In this document: positions 1 to 8,693 of the stretch, piece by piece | Layout: each line of letters starts with the position of its first letter | Numbering within the stretch: the stretch's first letter is position 1 | Assembly (NCBI RefSeq): GCF_003943935.1 | Contig: NZ_RJOB01000001.1 | Span: 138,043 to 202,042 of the forward strand | DNA from: Streptococcus mitis | Lineage (GTDB): Bacteria > Bacillota > Bacilli > Lactobacillales > Streptococcaceae | Direction: 5' to 3' | Length of the DNA stretch: 64,000 nt | Translations under genes and position numbers: made by a program | The notes under the pieces: generated by a model | Seen by the model: only the letters and a program-made list of their open reading frames with translations | What the model was told of the DNA's origin: nothing | The model's database searches: none

Positions 1-480
1 CTCTTGAGTGCCTTTGGCCTCTACCCTAGCTTCTGGCAATTCTGGTTGCGTTAAGGACTGACCTTCCTTGCCTGCCTCTTGGGTTCCTTTTACTGCGACT
101 GTAGCTTCTGGCAATTCTGGTTGCGTTAAGGATTGGCCTTCCTTGCCTTCCTCTTGAGTGCCTTTGGCCTCTACCGTAGCTTCTGGCAATTCTGGTTGCG
201 TTAAGGACTGACCTTCCTTGCCTGTTTCTTGAGTGCCTTTGGCATCTACTGGAGCTTCTGGTAAGTCCGGTTGGATTAAAGAGTGACCTGCTTTTCCTTC
301 TTCTTGGGTTCCTTTGGCTTCTACTGGAGCTTCTGGCAAGGCCGGTTGCGTTAAGGATTGGCCTGCTTTGCCTTCCTCTTGGGTTCCTTTGGCTTCGATT
401 GGAGCCTCTGGTAAGCTTGGTTGCGTTAAAGATTGACCTTCCTTACCTTCCTCTTGCGTCCCTTTAGCTACTTGATGAGT
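1..480 (-). repeat. Tandem 63-bp coding repeats of the zmpB-type gene
   Basis: At least six full copies of a 63-bp in-frame unit run from about 480 to the window edge, encoding variants of a 21-residue Glu/Gly/Pro-rich block. Copies differ by a few substitutions (PEAPIEA, PEAPVEA, PEAPVDA, PEATVEA, PEATVAV). The array continues beyond position 1, so the copy number is unknown. Confidence 0.9.
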
Positions 481-1365
481 TGGTTCAGCTTGTGGGTTTG
501 GAGTAGGTTGCACCTCTTTCTTCGTTCCGACTGCAATAACCTGCGAAACAGGTTTTTGAACCACTTGGTCTTCGATGACTTCTCTAACTTCCTGACCATT
601 AACCATCGATACTTTGGTTACAAGGCGACGCTTACCATTTACTCCAGCTGTGACGATACGAGTCTGTCCTTCTGCTAGATTCGCATCTAGGCTTGTGATC
701 GTTTCAAACGGAATCTCCACCAAGCTCTCTTCCTGTCTAGTCTGAGGCTTCTCAGATGAAGCTGGTTTTGATGGATGGAGTTCTGCTTCCTTAAAGTAGC
801 CAATGTATTCATAGCCATCAATATGGATAATCCCTTCAGCCAAACCTTCATGTGTAGAGGCTGAAATAGTTTGGTTATAAGAAAGTAATTCTTTATTTTC
901 AAATGCAAATGTCCCGTAAGGTACAAAGGTGCTAGCTCCTAAAGAACCAATCAAAAGAACACCTAGAACCTCTTTGCGACCTTTTTTGGACACCAAAAAG
1001 ACTGCTAGCGAGGCTGTTGCCAAACCAAGACCTGCCAAAGCTAGTTCCTTACTTCCTGTATAGGGAAGTTGTTGACTGGTAGTCGCCTTCTTGCGATAAA
1101 CTACATAGAGAATATCATCATCTTGAAATTCTGTTGGAACCTCATGATGAATCAGGGCTTTTTCAGACTCGGTCAATTCCTGCTCCGCCAGATAACGGTA
1201 ATGAACACTATGAGCAGCGCCTACTTCATTGGCTTGCACCTTATCCACTGAAAGGGTACTAGCACCAAAAAGAAAGGCCCCGATGGCTACAGGACCTACT
1301 CCAACAGTTAGCTTACGAATCGAATATTTGGTGATTTTTTCTAGTTGTTGTTTTGTTTTTCTCAT
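1..1365 (-). CDS. zmpB: ZmpB-type zinc metalloprotease, N-terminal part (partial, runs off window start)
   Basis: 455 codons are in the window from the ATG at 1363-1365; the catalytic domain lies outside. Visible parts are a YSIRK-like signal (KYSIRKLTVG), an LPYTG motif at residues 100-104 followed by two hydrophobic segments, a G5-type domain at about residues 195-275, then tandem 21-residue repeats built around KGTQEEGKEGQSLTQPELPE (positions 1-480). An LPxTG near the N-terminus instead of the C-terminus is typical of streptococcal M26 metalloproteases (Iga, ZmpB, ZmpC). The choice of ZmpB rests on neighbours: UPF0340 gene, two-component system, msrAB, etrx2 and ccdA, as I recall around pneumococcal zmpB. 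The catalytic HExxH is not in the window, so activity cannot be judged. The gene starts 2 bases after the UPF0340 stop. Confidence 0.85.
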   Translation of the reverse strand, partial: MRKTKQQLEKITKYSIRKLTVGVGPVAIGAFLFGASTLSVDKVQANEVGAAHSVHYRYLAEQELTESEKALIHHEVPTEFQDDDILYVVYRKKATTSQQLPYTGSKELALAGLGLATASLAVFLVSKKGRKEVLGVLLIGSLGASTFVPYGTFAFENKELLSYNQTISASTHEGLAEGIIHIDGYEYIGYFKEAELHPSKPASSEKPQTRQEESLVEIPFETITSLDANLAEGQTRIVTAGVNGKRRLVTKVSMVNGQEVREVIEDQVVQKPVSQVIAVGTKKEVQPTPNPQAEPTHQVAKGTQEEGKEGQSLTQPSLPEAPIEAKGTQEEGKAGQSLTQPALPEAPVEAKGTQEEGKAGHSLIQPDLPEAPVDAKGTQETGKEGQSLTQPELPEATVEAKGTQEEGKEGQSLTQPELPEATVAVKGTQEAGKEGQSLTQPELPEARVEAKGTQE

Positions 1366-1367
1366 TT

Positions 1368-1931
1368 TCACGACTTTCTAATAGAATCTTGCGGATAGTG
1401 CGCACGCGCACCTCCAATTAATTTTGGACGACTAGCCAACGCCGTTACGTGGGCATGACCAATCTCTCTCAAAAGAGGGCGAATCGGAACCTGAACATGC
1501 TTAACATGCATGCCAATTGCAGTGTCTCCGATATCCAATCCAGCATGAGCCTTGATAAATTCAACCTCAACTGGATCCTTCATAAACTTGAAGGCTGCCA
1601 ACTGACCCGAACCTCCTGCATGAAGAGTAGGAAGGACACTAACGATTTCCAGACCAAACTGCTCTGCCACCTGACATTCAACAACGAGAGCCCGATTGAC
1701 ATGTTCACAACCTTGAACGGCTAGATGAATTCCTTTTTCCTCTAGGATATCTAGGATGGTCTTCACAATGATTTCACCAATTTCTTGGCTGGATTCCTTG
1801 CCAATCTGACCACCTATCACCTCACTAGAAGAAAGGCCCAAAACAAAGATAGATCCTTGCTTCAAATTGGCCTTTTCTAATACATCTTTTACAATCTGGC
1901 TTGTTTCTTTTTGAATGTCTTTTTCCTTCAT
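1368..1931 (-). CDS. UPF0340 / TIGR01440 family protein (YwlG-like)
   Basis: 187 residues from the ATG at 1931, which has an AGAGG ribosome site 8 bases upstream; a GTG 21 bases further upstream lacks one. The sequence matches the conserved UPF0340 family ([57 protein letters not shown]). The biochemical role of the family is unknown to me. The TGA stop sits 2 bases before the zmpB start, so the two are probably one transcript from the promoter at 1958-1986. It is predicted cytosolic, with no signal peptide or membrane segment. Confidence 0.9.
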   Translation of the reverse strand: MKEKDIQKETSQIVKDVLEKANLKQGSIFVLGLSSSEVIGGQIGKESSQEIGEIIVKTILDILEEKGIHLAVQGCEHVNRALVVECQVAEQFGLEIVSVLPTLHAGGSGQLAAFKFMKDPVEVEFIKAHAGLDIGDTAIGMHVKHVQVPIRPLLREIGHAHVTALASRPKLIGGARAHYPQDSIRKS

Positions 1932-1957
1932 ACTTGATACCTCTTTTGTCACTATCT

Positions 1958-1986
1958 ATCATATCGTTTTTTCTACGTTTTAGCAA
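1958..1986 (-). promoter_or_regulatory. Promoter for UPF0340-zmpB
   Basis: Read on the minus strand: TTGCTA (1981-1986), 17-base spacer, TATGAT (1958-1963). The predicted start of transcription is about 20 bases before the ATG at 1931. Confidence 0.6.
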
Positions 1987-2018
1987 GATAGACAACCTAG
2001 AAAGCTTGCCCAATTACG

Positions 2019-2045
2019 CATAAAACTCCCAGAATTAACTGGGAG
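2019..2045 (-). terminator. Terminator of the two-component operon
   Basis: On the minus strand ACTCCCAG / CTGGGAG form a stem with a short AT-rich loop, followed by TTTT. The stem begins at the stop codon of the histidine kinase gene (TAA at 2046-2048). Confidence 0.75.
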
Positions 2046-3740
2046 TTAGCTAGTTTCTATTCTATTTATGCATATTTCAACCGTCGTACCTTTTAAAGGG
2101 GCAGAATCGATCTTCATATGGTAATCTTCTCCAAAATGAAGTTTGAGCCGTTGGGCAACATTTTGAAGACCAACTCCTCCACGTTTAAGTTGACTTTGAC
2201 TACTATCGCCCGAAGCTTGGAAACCAACGCCATCATCCTCAATGCGGATGACCAATCCTAAATCCTGTTTCTGGACAGTAATTTTAATATGGCCCTGACC
2301 TTCCTTTTCCTTAATGCCATGGTAAAGAGCATTCTCTACAAGGGGTTGCAACACCAGCTTAGGCAAGACTAGATTATCAAAGGCAGGATTTTCAGCAATT
2401 TCGTATTCCAGCTTATCTCCATAACGTTGTTTCTGGATAAATAGATACTGGCGGACATGATTGATTTCGTCAGACAGGCAAATCAAATCCTTGCCTTGAT
2501 TGAGCGCCAAGCGGAAATAGGTAGCCAAGGACTTAGTCACCTGAACCACTCGATGACTATCCTGAAATTCAGCCATCCAGATGATAGTGTCCAAGGTGTT
2601 ATATAGGAAATGGGGATTAATCTGGCTCGACAAGGCTTGAAGTTGGTACTGACGGGTCGCTTCTTCCTGCCTGCGAATATCTGCCATGAGCTGATCAACT
2701 TGATCCAACATGGCATTGAACTGGCGAGTCACCTCTCTCAGTTCATAAGCACCCGCTTCCTTGGCACGAAGATTTTGAGCACCAGAAGCAATTTCCAGCA
2801 TGGTTTCTCTCAAATCCCTTAAAGGAGCAATCCAGCGTTTAAGAGTAAGCCACACCAAGTAGAGACAGGCAAGAAGAGATGTGACACTGGCTCCAAGCAA
2901 AGTCCACATGAGTTGACTCCGAACCTGGTCTAACTTTTCCAATGATGACACGCCAAGCACCGTCCAATCAGTTCCTGCAATCTTTTCCTGACTTACGTAG
3001 GATTGGTGGTCTAGCGTATAGCCCTGCCCCGTTTCAATATAGGGTTTCATGGCCTCCATTTCGCTAGCTGAGCTATAGACTGTATGTTTAGGATGATAGA
3101 CAAATTCATGGTTTTCATTGATGATAAAGGCAAAGCCCTGCTGACCTAACTGTAGTTGGTTGAGATAGGCTTCCAGAGTTTCGTAGGAAATATCCAAACG
3201 AAGCACGCCCAGATTGTCCCCCTTTGCATCAACAAGTTCTTGAGTGACAGAAATGACCCACTGACTATCTGATTTACGAGCTGGAGTTAAAACTGGCTTA
3301 GCTCCCTGATGAATGGCCTGTTGGTACCAATCTTCAGCCATCATATCAGAGGAAGTTTTCATCTGCACACTATCATCTGTAGAAATGACCTGACCTGATT
3401 TGGTGACCAGTACCACCGTTTTCAAGTCCTTATCTGCCTTTAAGATGGTCAAAAACAGATTTTGGATTCCCTCAATCTTGTCTTGACTAGGATTCTCAGC
3501 ATAGGCTAGGACATCCGTCTGCTGGGTCAAACTGGTCGAGGTGGTTTCTAATTTTTTGATATAAGACTGGATAAAGTGGCTAGTTTGGCTGATAGTCGTT
3601 TGACTATCGCCTTCAATGGTTGCCTCAATGGCTGATGAACTAGATCGATAATAGAAAGTCCCAACCAAAGCGAGGAGAATGAGAAAGACTAGAAAGATGG
3701 AAATAACCATTCTGACTAGGAGAGAAGAACGATTCATCAA
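2046..3740 (-). CDS. Sensor histidine kinase, YesM/LytS-type (HK09/ZmpS-like)
   Basis: 564 residues. A membrane segment at about 10-30, an extracytoplasmic Cache-like sensor region (about 35-270), a second membrane segment at about 275-300, a HAMP-like linker, a His_kinase domain with SSQINPHFLYNT (phospho-acceptor His377), and a HATPase_c domain with N/G boxes (PLVENALYHGI, EDDGVGF, GGVGLQNVAQRL). The ATG overlaps the end of the response regulator gene by 4 bases, so the pair is translationally coupled. The place between msrAB and a zmpB-type gene matches pneumococcal TCS09 (also called ZmpRS). The ligand is not evident. By position, likely outputs are the protease gene and/or the oxidative-repair genes, but that is inference. 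Confidence 0.9.
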   Translation of the reverse strand: MMNRSSLLVRMVISIFLVFLILLALVGTFYYRSSSSAIEATIEGDSQTTISQTSHFIQSYIKKLETTSTSLTQQTDVLAYAENPSQDKIEGIQNLFLTILKADKDLKTVVLVTKSGQVISTDDSVQMKTSSDMMAEDWYQQAIHQGAKPVLTPARKSDSQWVISVTQELVDAKGDNLGVLRLDISYETLEAYLNQLQLGQQGFAFIINENHEFVYHPKHTVYSSASEMEAMKPYIETGQGYTLDHQSYVSQEKIAGTDWTVLGVSSLEKLDQVRSQLMWTLLGASVTSLLACLYLVWLTLKRWIAPLRDLRETMLEIASGAQNLRAKEAGAYELREVTRQFNAMLDQVDQLMADIRRQEEATRQYQLQALSSQINPHFLYNTLDTIIWMAEFQDSHRVVQVTKSLATYFRLALNQGKDLICLSDEINHVRQYLFIQKQRYGDKLEYEIAENPAFDNLVLPKLVLQPLVENALYHGIKEKEGQGHIKITVQKQDLGLVIRIEDDGVGFQASGDSSQSQLKRGGVGLQNVAQRLKLHFGEDYHMKIDSAPLKGTTVEICINRIETS

Positions 3741-4471
3741 CCTTCTCCCTTCTTAAACTGACGAGGTGTTACACCTGCAATCTGTTTAAAGCGTTGGGTA
3801 AAGTAATTCATATCTTCAAAGCCAACCTTTTCTGCTATCTCGTAAATCTTCAGGTCTGTAGTTAAAAGCAAGAGCTTGGCTTGTTTGACACGTTCTCTCA
3901 CCAGATAATCCTGAAAAGGCAGGCCCAACTCTTTCTTAATCAAAGAACTCAGATAAGTCGGACTAAAGCCCAAGTCACTGGCTAAAGACTTTAAACTAAA
4001 TTGGCTATCAGCTAGATGAGACTGAATTTTCTGGGCTATGTTTCCTTCAAACTTATCAGTTAGTAAATCTTGTAACTGCTCTTCTTTCTCTTCCTTGTCC
4101 AATTTTTGCTTGATTTTCCCCAACATTTCCTCAATATCCTGACGAGAAAAGGGTTTGAGCAGGTAGTCATCCACACCGAGTTTGACAGCAGAAAGGGCAT
4201 AATCAAAATCATCGTAACCTGTCAAAAAAACTAGATGAACCTGAGGATAGGTTTCTAGGACCAGACTGGCCAACTGGATGCCATTTAGCTGGGGCATGTT
4301 GATATCAGTTAAAACAATGTCTGGCACCTGCTTTTGAATCAGCTCCCAAGCCTGCCTTCCATTTTCAGCCTGACCGATGATTTCCATATCGTAGGCTGCT
4401 ACATTGACCAGCTTGGTCAAGCCTTGTCTTACCAGATATTCATCTTCTACGATTAAGATTGTGTAGGTCAT
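3737..4471 (-). CDS. Response regulator with AraC-type DNA-binding domain (RR09/ZmpR-like)
   Basis: 244 residues from the ATG at 4471, chosen over the upstream in-frame codon at 4489 because GGAG lies 6 bases before it. Receiver domain at residues 1-120, with the phosphorylation site Asp56 in DIVLTDINMP, acidic pocket VEDE, and Lys in YLLKPF. A linker is followed by an AraC/XylS helix-turn-helix pair at about 145-240 (LASDLGFSPTYLSSLIKKE, IAEKVGFEDMNYFTQRFKQ, GVTPRQFK). It pairs with the kinase downstream. An extended -10 (TGCTATACT) lies at 4501-4509, before the gene. Confidence 0.92.
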   Translation of the reverse strand: MTYTILIVEDEYLVRQGLTKLVNVAAYDMEIIGQAENGRQAWELIQKQVPDIVLTDINMPQLNGIQLASLVLETYPQVHLVFLTGYDDFDYALSAVKLGVDDYLLKPFSRQDIEEMLGKIKQKLDKEEKEEQLQDLLTDKFEGNIAQKIQSHLADSQFSLKSLASDLGFSPTYLSSLIKKELGLPFQDYLVRERVKQAKLLLLTTDLKIYEIAEKVGFEDMNYFTQRFKQIAGVTPRQFKKGEG

Positions 4472-4500
4472 GCTCTGCTCCTTTATCACTTACTAGTATC

Positions 4501-4509
4501 AGTATAGCA
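4501..4509 (-). promoter_or_regulatory. Extended -10 promoter of the two-component operon
   Basis: Minus strand TGC-TATACT, with no good -35 seen. It lies about 30 bases before the ATG at 4471 in the 70-base gap after msrAB. Confidence 0.45.
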
Positions 4510-4541
4510 AAATTCTCCTCTAACTGCTTAGGAAAGGCCTC

Positions 4542-5654
4542 TTAATCAACATAATCTAGTAAATAAGCATAGCCTTTTTCTTCCATTTGGTCTTTAGGAA
4601 TAAAGCGGATAGAGAGACTATTGATACAGTAGCGTAAGCCCCCCTTGTCCTGTGGGCCGTCCGTAAAGACATGGCCAAGGTGAGAATCTCCAACTCGGCT
4701 CCGCACTTCCATGCGTGTCATATTGTAAGACTTATCTTCCTTGTAAGTTGCAACATCTGGACTGATGGGCTGGGTGAAACTAGGCCAACCACAACCAGAC
4801 TCAAACTTGTCCTTTGATGAAAAGAGGGGTTCTCCAGTTGCCACATCCACATAGATACCAGATTCAAATTTATCCCAGTAGCGGTTTGAAAAAGCTCGTT
4901 CTGTTTGATTTTTCTGGGTGACTGCATACTCCTCAGGTGACAAGGTCTTTTTCAATTCCTCATCACTTGGTTTGGGGTATTTGCTGGCATCGATGACAGG
5001 ATAGGCCGCCTGATTGACATTGATATGGCAGTAGCCATTTGGATTTTTCTGGAGATAGTCTTGGTGGTAATCCTCAGCCACTACAAAATTCTTCAAAGCC
5101 TCCTTTTCAACTGCTAGAGGTTGGTCGTATTTCTTAGCCACCTCATCAAAAACTTGGTTGATTACCTCTAAATCCTTGTCATCTGTGTAATAAACACCAG
5201 TACGGTACTGGGTTCCCACATCATTCCCTTGTTTATTTTTGCTAGTTGGATTGATAATGCGGAAGTAATGAAGCAGGATTTCCTTGAGAGAAATTTGCTT
5301 GGCATCATAAGTGACATGGACAGTCTCCGCATGACCTGTTTGGTTAATCAATTCGTACTTGGTTGTTTCCCCTCTACCATTTGCATAGCCTGAAACGGCA
5401 TCTGTCACTCCGGGAACGCGTGAGAAGTATTCCTCCACTCCCCAGAAACATCCCCCAGCTAGATAAATTTCGTGCAAGTCTGCATCTTTACTCACTTCTG
5501 TTTTTTTCACTGTTTTTCCTCCTTGGCTAACTGCCGCTTTCTCAATTTGCGAGCTATCTGTCTGCCCTGCATTTCGCATCAATAGAAAATAGAAACCGCT
5601 TATGACTAGGAAAAAAATCCCTGCCAAGACAAACAATTTTACTTTATCATTCAT
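4542..5654 (-). CDS. msrAB: Membrane-anchored peptide methionine sulfoxide reductase MsrA-MsrB fusion
   Basis: 370 residues with one N-terminal membrane anchor (about 7-27), so both catalytic domains face outside. The MsrA domain (about 62-215) has the catalytic Cys in [12 protein letters not shown]. The MsrB domain (about 230-365) has the catalytic Cys in [14 protein letters not shown] and the zinc-site-like CGWPSF region. It repairs S- and R-methionine sulfoxide in surface proteins. In pneumococcus this enzyme (MsrAB2) receives electrons from the thioredoxin-like lipoprotein Etrx2, reduced in turn by CcdA2; the same three genes are adjacent here, transcribed ccdA-etrx2-msrAB. Its reducing supply is in doubt because ccdA is frameshifted. 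Confidence 0.93.
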   Translation of the reverse strand: MNDKVKLFVLAGIFFLVISGFYFLLMRNAGQTDSSQIEKAAVSQGGKTVKKTEVSKDADLHEIYLAGGCFWGVEEYFSRVPGVTDAVSGYANGRGETTKYELINQTGHAETVHVTYDAKQISLKEILLHYFRIINPTSKNKQGNDVGTQYRTGVYYTDDKDLEVINQVFDEVAKKYDQPLAVEKEALKNFVVAEDYHQDYLQKNPNGYCHINVNQAAYPVIDASKYPKPSDEELKKTLSPEEYAVTQKNQTERAFSNRYWDKFESGIYVDVATGEPLFSSKDKFESGCGWPSFTQPISPDVATYKEDKSYNMTRMEVRSRVGDSHLGHVFTDGPQDKGGLRYCINSLSIRFIPKDQMEEKGYAYLLDYVD

Positions 5655-5663
5655 GACTTTTCT

Positions 5664-6227
5664 CTACCCCATTTCTTTCAATGTCTTTAAAATCATATCC
5701 TTATCCATAAAACCTGGTTGCGTTTTGACCAGCTTGCCTTCCTTGTCTATAAAGGCTTGAGTTGGGTAAGAACGGACACCATAACTTTCCAAAAGTTTTC
5801 CTGATGGGTCAATTAGAACTGGAATATTTTTATAATCCAAGCCCTTGTACCAGTTCTTAAATTCTGCTTCAGCTTGTTCCCCCTTGTGTCCAGGAGACAC
5901 TACCGTCAAGACCACATAATCATCACCAGCATCTTTAGCGATTTCATCCGTGTCAGGAAGACTAGCTAGACAGATGGAACACCAAGAAGCCCAGAATTTG
6001 AGATAGATTTTCTTGCCCTTGTAATCAGACAAGCGATAAGTCTTACCATCTACTCCTGTCAGCTCAAAATCAGCAACCGCCTGACCTTTAGTCGCAGTTT
6101 GCGAACTGACTTGTTCTGTTTTTGTTTGCTCCTTCATAGTAGACTCGTCTGACATGTTTTTAGCTGAACAAGCTGCCAAGCAACAGATTGAGCCGACTCC
6201 AAGGAGACATGTTTGCCATTTTTTCAT
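5664..6227 (-). CDS. etrx2: Surface thioredoxin-fold lipoprotein (Etrx2-like)
   Basis: 187 residues from the ATG at 6227 (GAGG ribosome site). Lipoprotein signal peptide with lipobox LAAC (CCLAACSAK). Thioredoxin/TlpA-like fold with redox motif WCSIC in FWASWCSICLASLPD and the cis-Pro region (SYPTQAFIDKEG). It should shuttle electrons from membrane CcdA to MsrAB outside the membrane. The stop is 9 bases before the msrAB start, and the gene begins 13 bases after the ccdA stop, so it is one operon. Confidence 0.9.
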   Translation of the reverse strand: MKKWQTCLLGVGSICCLAACSAKNMSDESTMKEQTKTEQVSSQTATKGQAVADFELTGVDGKTYRLSDYKGKKIYLKFWASWCSICLASLPDTDEIAKDAGDDYVVLTVVSPGHKGEQAEAEFKNWYKGLDYKNIPVLIDPSGKLLESYGVRSYPTQAFIDKEGKLVKTQPGFMDKDMILKTLKEMG

Positions 6228-6240
6228 TTCTTTTTCCTCT

Positions 6241-6950
6241 CTATTCAAATAATGTAGTCAAAATGGAAGCATTTCCCAAAAGCACCAAGATTCCCATCAC
6301 GATAATGAGCAAACCACCCACTTTTTTGAGTATTCCAAGATAAGGATGGAGTTTTCGGAAATGTTTCAAGACATAGCTGGAGGCTAGAGCTAGAACCAAA
6401 AATGGTAGTGCCAAACCCAGCGTGTAAATCAACATGAGACCAGCTCCCTGCCAAGCACCTGAACCACCTGAAGCCGCCAAGGCCAAAACAGAGCCAAGAA
6501 CTGGCCCCACACAAGGCGTCCAAGCAAAACTAAAGGTCAACCCAGTAAAAATGCCTGACTATAACCCTTACCCTTTTGCCCCTGTCTCTTTAATTGTAGC
6601 CTTCTTTCCTTGTAGAGTCCCTTCAAATGTAAGACTTCCATCTGGTGCAAGCCCAAGAGAATGATAACCGCACCCGTCACATACTGAAACCAAGAGACAT
6701 ACAAAAGGTCTCCTAAAAAACCAGCACCATATCCCAGTAAGATAAAGATAAAAGAAATACCCGCTATAAAGGCCAGAGTTCGCAATAAACTAACAACTGA
6801 GATTGAAAATTTGGCACTGGAAGCCTGAGCACCATCTTTGTCATCCAACAAGACCCCTGCATAAACCGGTAACAAGGGTAAAATACAAGGAGAAAAGAAG
6901 GAGAGAATTCCAGCAAGAAAAACACTGATAAAAAAGATTATATTATCCAT
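6241..6950 (-). pseudogene. ccdA: CcdA-type thiol-disulfide transmembrane protein, split by a 1-base frameshift
   Basis: Two reading frames together make one CcdA/DsbD-beta-like protein of about 236 residues. 6537-6950 encodes residues 1-137, with the first redox Cys in FFSPCILPLLPVYAG and three hydrophobic segments. 6241-6540 encodes the rest, with the second Cys in FAWTPCVGPVLG and further membrane helices. At the junction the minus strand reads CTGGGTTGACC, where CTGGGTTTGACC would restore one frame, so one T is missing near 6538-6540. The TGA of part 1 overlaps a TTG that could start part 2 in the other frame. Intact CcdA passes electrons to Etrx2. The start has GGAGG before ATG 6950. A base-calling error is possible. 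Confidence 0.85.
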
Positions 6951-6982
6951 TGCCTTCCTCCATTCTTTGATTTGATAGGACT

Positions 6983-6988
6983 ATTATA
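6983..6988 (-). promoter_or_regulatory. -10 box (TATAAT) of the ccdA-etrx2-msrAB operon
   Basis: Minus-strand TATAAT about 32 bases before the ccdA ATG. No convincing -35 at 16-18 bases, so only the -10 is reported. Confidence 0.4.
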
Positions 6989-7116
6989 GCCCCAAAACTC
7001 CAGAAAAAACAGGGACAATGATAGGGAAAAATAGGAATTTAATCAGGTTATGTAAAAAATGTTGCAAAAAAAGCCAGACACAGTCTGACTTTGATGGAAA
7101 CAGAAAAGAAAATTCA

Positions 7117-7665
7117 CTAGTCTTCCCTACTTACCTGATAATAAATAAGGTCCGCAAGATAGCCTTTTCTCTCTACACCATTTCTAATAGTCTTTAGATA
7201 GGACATTCCAGCCTTCTCCATGACACGACCTGAAGCTGGATTGAGACTAGCATATCGTGCTCTAACATTTTGAAAACCTGCTTGAGTAAAACAAAAGTCC
7301 AAGACAGCTTTTAAGGCCTCTGTCATCATACCATGACCCCAGTATTTCTTGCCTAGCACATAGCCAATTTCACAAGAAGAATCGTTCTCATCCATTTCAA
7401 CGATGCTGATATCTCCTATCACCTGCTCCGGGTTTTCTTTGAGACAAATGACCCATTTGTAATAGTTGGGACTGGTATAGGAAGCAACCCAGTTACGAAT
7501 CGAGTTTCGAGTCACCTCGACATCAGAATGAGGTTCCCAAGTGACATAGGTCAGATTCTCAGCGGATGAAGCCCAATTCTGAAACATGGCTTCTGCATCA
7601 CTTTCCACAAATCGTCTCAAAACCAAACGGTCTGTCTGCAAGATTTGCGTACCGATTGCTTTCAT
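7117..7665 (-). CDS. GNAT acetyltransferase, RimJ/RimL-like
   Basis: 182 residues. Typical start of the Acetyltransf_3 family (LQTDRLVLRRFVESDAEAMFQNW), acetyl-CoA-binding region around YVLGKKYWGHGMMTEALKAVLDF, and a C-terminal GVERKGYLADLIYYQ. The family acetylates ribosomal protein N-termini or small molecules; the substrate here cannot be read. ATG at 7665 has GAGG 7 bases upstream. It is a single-gene unit between ccdA and the terminator array after nadE. Confidence 0.85.
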   Translation of the reverse strand: MKAIGTQILQTDRLVLRRFVESDAEAMFQNWASSAENLTYVTWEPHSDVEVTRNSIRNWVASYTSPNYYKWVICLKENPEQVIGDISIVEMDENDSSCEIGYVLGKKYWGHGMMTEALKAVLDFCFTQAGFQNVRARYASLNPASGRVMEKAGMSYLKTIRNGVERKGYLADLIYYQVSRED

Positions 7666-7710
7666 TATGTCGCCTCACTTTCTGATGGATAATTCTCTGT
7701 CCAGTCAGCA

Positions 7711-7739
7711 TTGAAATTTGTTTTGCTGTTGAATTTCAA
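7711..7739. repeat. Short inverted repeat upstream of the GNAT gene
   Basis: Perfect 8-bp arms TTGAAATT (7711-7718) and AATTTCAA (7732-7739) with a 13-base spacer, 46-74 bases before the GNAT start. It could be an operator or an mRNA stem. I do not recognise it. Confidence 0.4.
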
Positions 7740-7751
7740 GGTAATACGCTA

Positions 7752-7868
7752 AAAAGGCCCACTGGACCTCCTCGCTTACTTGTTTCCATGCTCGGGGTAA
7801 AAACCTCCACTGGAGGTGCCTCATTTTCCTATTTTTAGACTCGGGGTAAAAACCTCCACTGGAGGTTT
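7752..7868 (-). terminator. Three tandem terminator-like hairpins after nadE
   Basis: On the minus strand three hairpins follow the nadE stop with a period of about 48 bp: ACCTCCACTGGAGGT (7852-7866), ACCTCCAGTGGAGGT (7803-7817) and AGGTCCAGTGGGCC (7756-7769). Each ends in a T run. The first two are followed by ACCCCGAG and a linker rich in GAAA/AAGNGAG. The nadE stop codon is within 3 bases of the first hairpin. A similar array follows rpsR. Confidence 0.8.
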
Positions 7869-8693
7869 TTACTCCCAAAAGTCATCAAATACGGTGATTG
7901 GTAGGTGGCGTTTATGTTGGCCTTTGTCCCACCAGTTTTCGATAGTCGTTTGGGCTTCTGGACTGATTGTTTTGCCTTCTAGGTAGTCGTCAATCTCTTC
8001 ATAAGTGACTCCGAGGGCTACTTCGTCAGCTAGACCTGGTTTGTCTTCTTCTAGGTCTGCTGTTGGAATTTTTTCATAAAGGGCTGGTTCTGCACCAAGT
8101 TCCTTCAAGAGTTGTTTTCCTTGACGCTTATTGAGGCGATAAAGAGGGAGAATATCAGCACCCCCGTCACCAAACTTGGTAAAGAAACCTGTGATATTTT
8201 CTGCAGCATGGTCTGTTCCAATGACCGCTCCACTATGGGCACCCGCAAGGGCATACTGAGCAATCATACGGCAACGTGCCTTGATATTGCCTTTGTTAAA
8301 GTCTGAAACAGGGCTACCTGTCTCTTCGACTGCTGCCGTCATAGCATCTGCAGATTCCTTGATATTAACTACCAAGCTGACATCTGGCTGGATGAAGGCT
8401 AGAGCTTTTTGAGCGTCTGCTTCATCAGCTTGCACTCCATAAGGTAGGCGGACAGCGATAAATTTGTAGCTGTCATCTCCCGTTTCTGCTCGCAGTTCTT
8501 CCATAGCTAATTGAGCTAAACGCCCTGCCAAGGTTGAGTCTTGTCCTCCAGAAATCCCTAGTACAAAGGTTTTAAGAAAGGGGTGTTTTTTCAGGTATCT
8601 CTTTAAGAAATCAATGGAACGACGGATTTCTTCTTGGGCATCAATCACTGGTTTGACACCCAGTTGCTGAATAATAGTTTCTTGCAAACTCAT
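7869..8693 (-). CDS. nadE: NH3-dependent NAD synthetase
   Basis: 274 residues from the ATG at 8693 (GAAGGAG ribosome site); its ATGA overlaps the pncB stop. ATP-pyrophosphatase loop SGGQDS (in [14 protein letters not shown]), NAD-synthase motifs [26 protein letters not shown] and the C-terminal [13 protein letters not shown]. It amidates nicotinic-acid adenine dinucleotide to NAD with ATP and ammonia. There is no glutaminase domain, so free NH3 is used. Co-transcribed with pncB: the last two dedicated steps flanking NadD in nicotinate salvage. Confidence 0.97.
   Translation of the reverse strand: MSLQETIIQQLGVKPVIDAQEEIRRSIDFLKRYLKKHPFLKTFVLGISGGQDSTLAGRLAQLAMEELRAETGDDSYKFIAVRLPYGVQADEADAQKALAFIQPDVSLVVNIKESADAMTAAVEETGSPVSDFNKGNIKARCRMIAQYALAGAHSGAVIGTDHAAENITGFFTKFGDGGADILPLYRLNKRQGKQLLKELGAEPALYEKIPTADLEEDKPGLADEVALGVTYEEIDDYLEGKTISPEAQTTIENWWDKGQHKRHLPITVFDDFWE

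Noticed and set aside
1-480. CRISPR array
   Set aside because: The repeats are contiguous 63-bp coding units in frame, with no unique spacers.
6537-6560. Programmed ribosomal frameshift in ccdA
   Set aside because: No slippery heptamer followed by a pseudoknot is apparent, and related ccdA genes are single-frame. A deletion or base-calling error is simpler.
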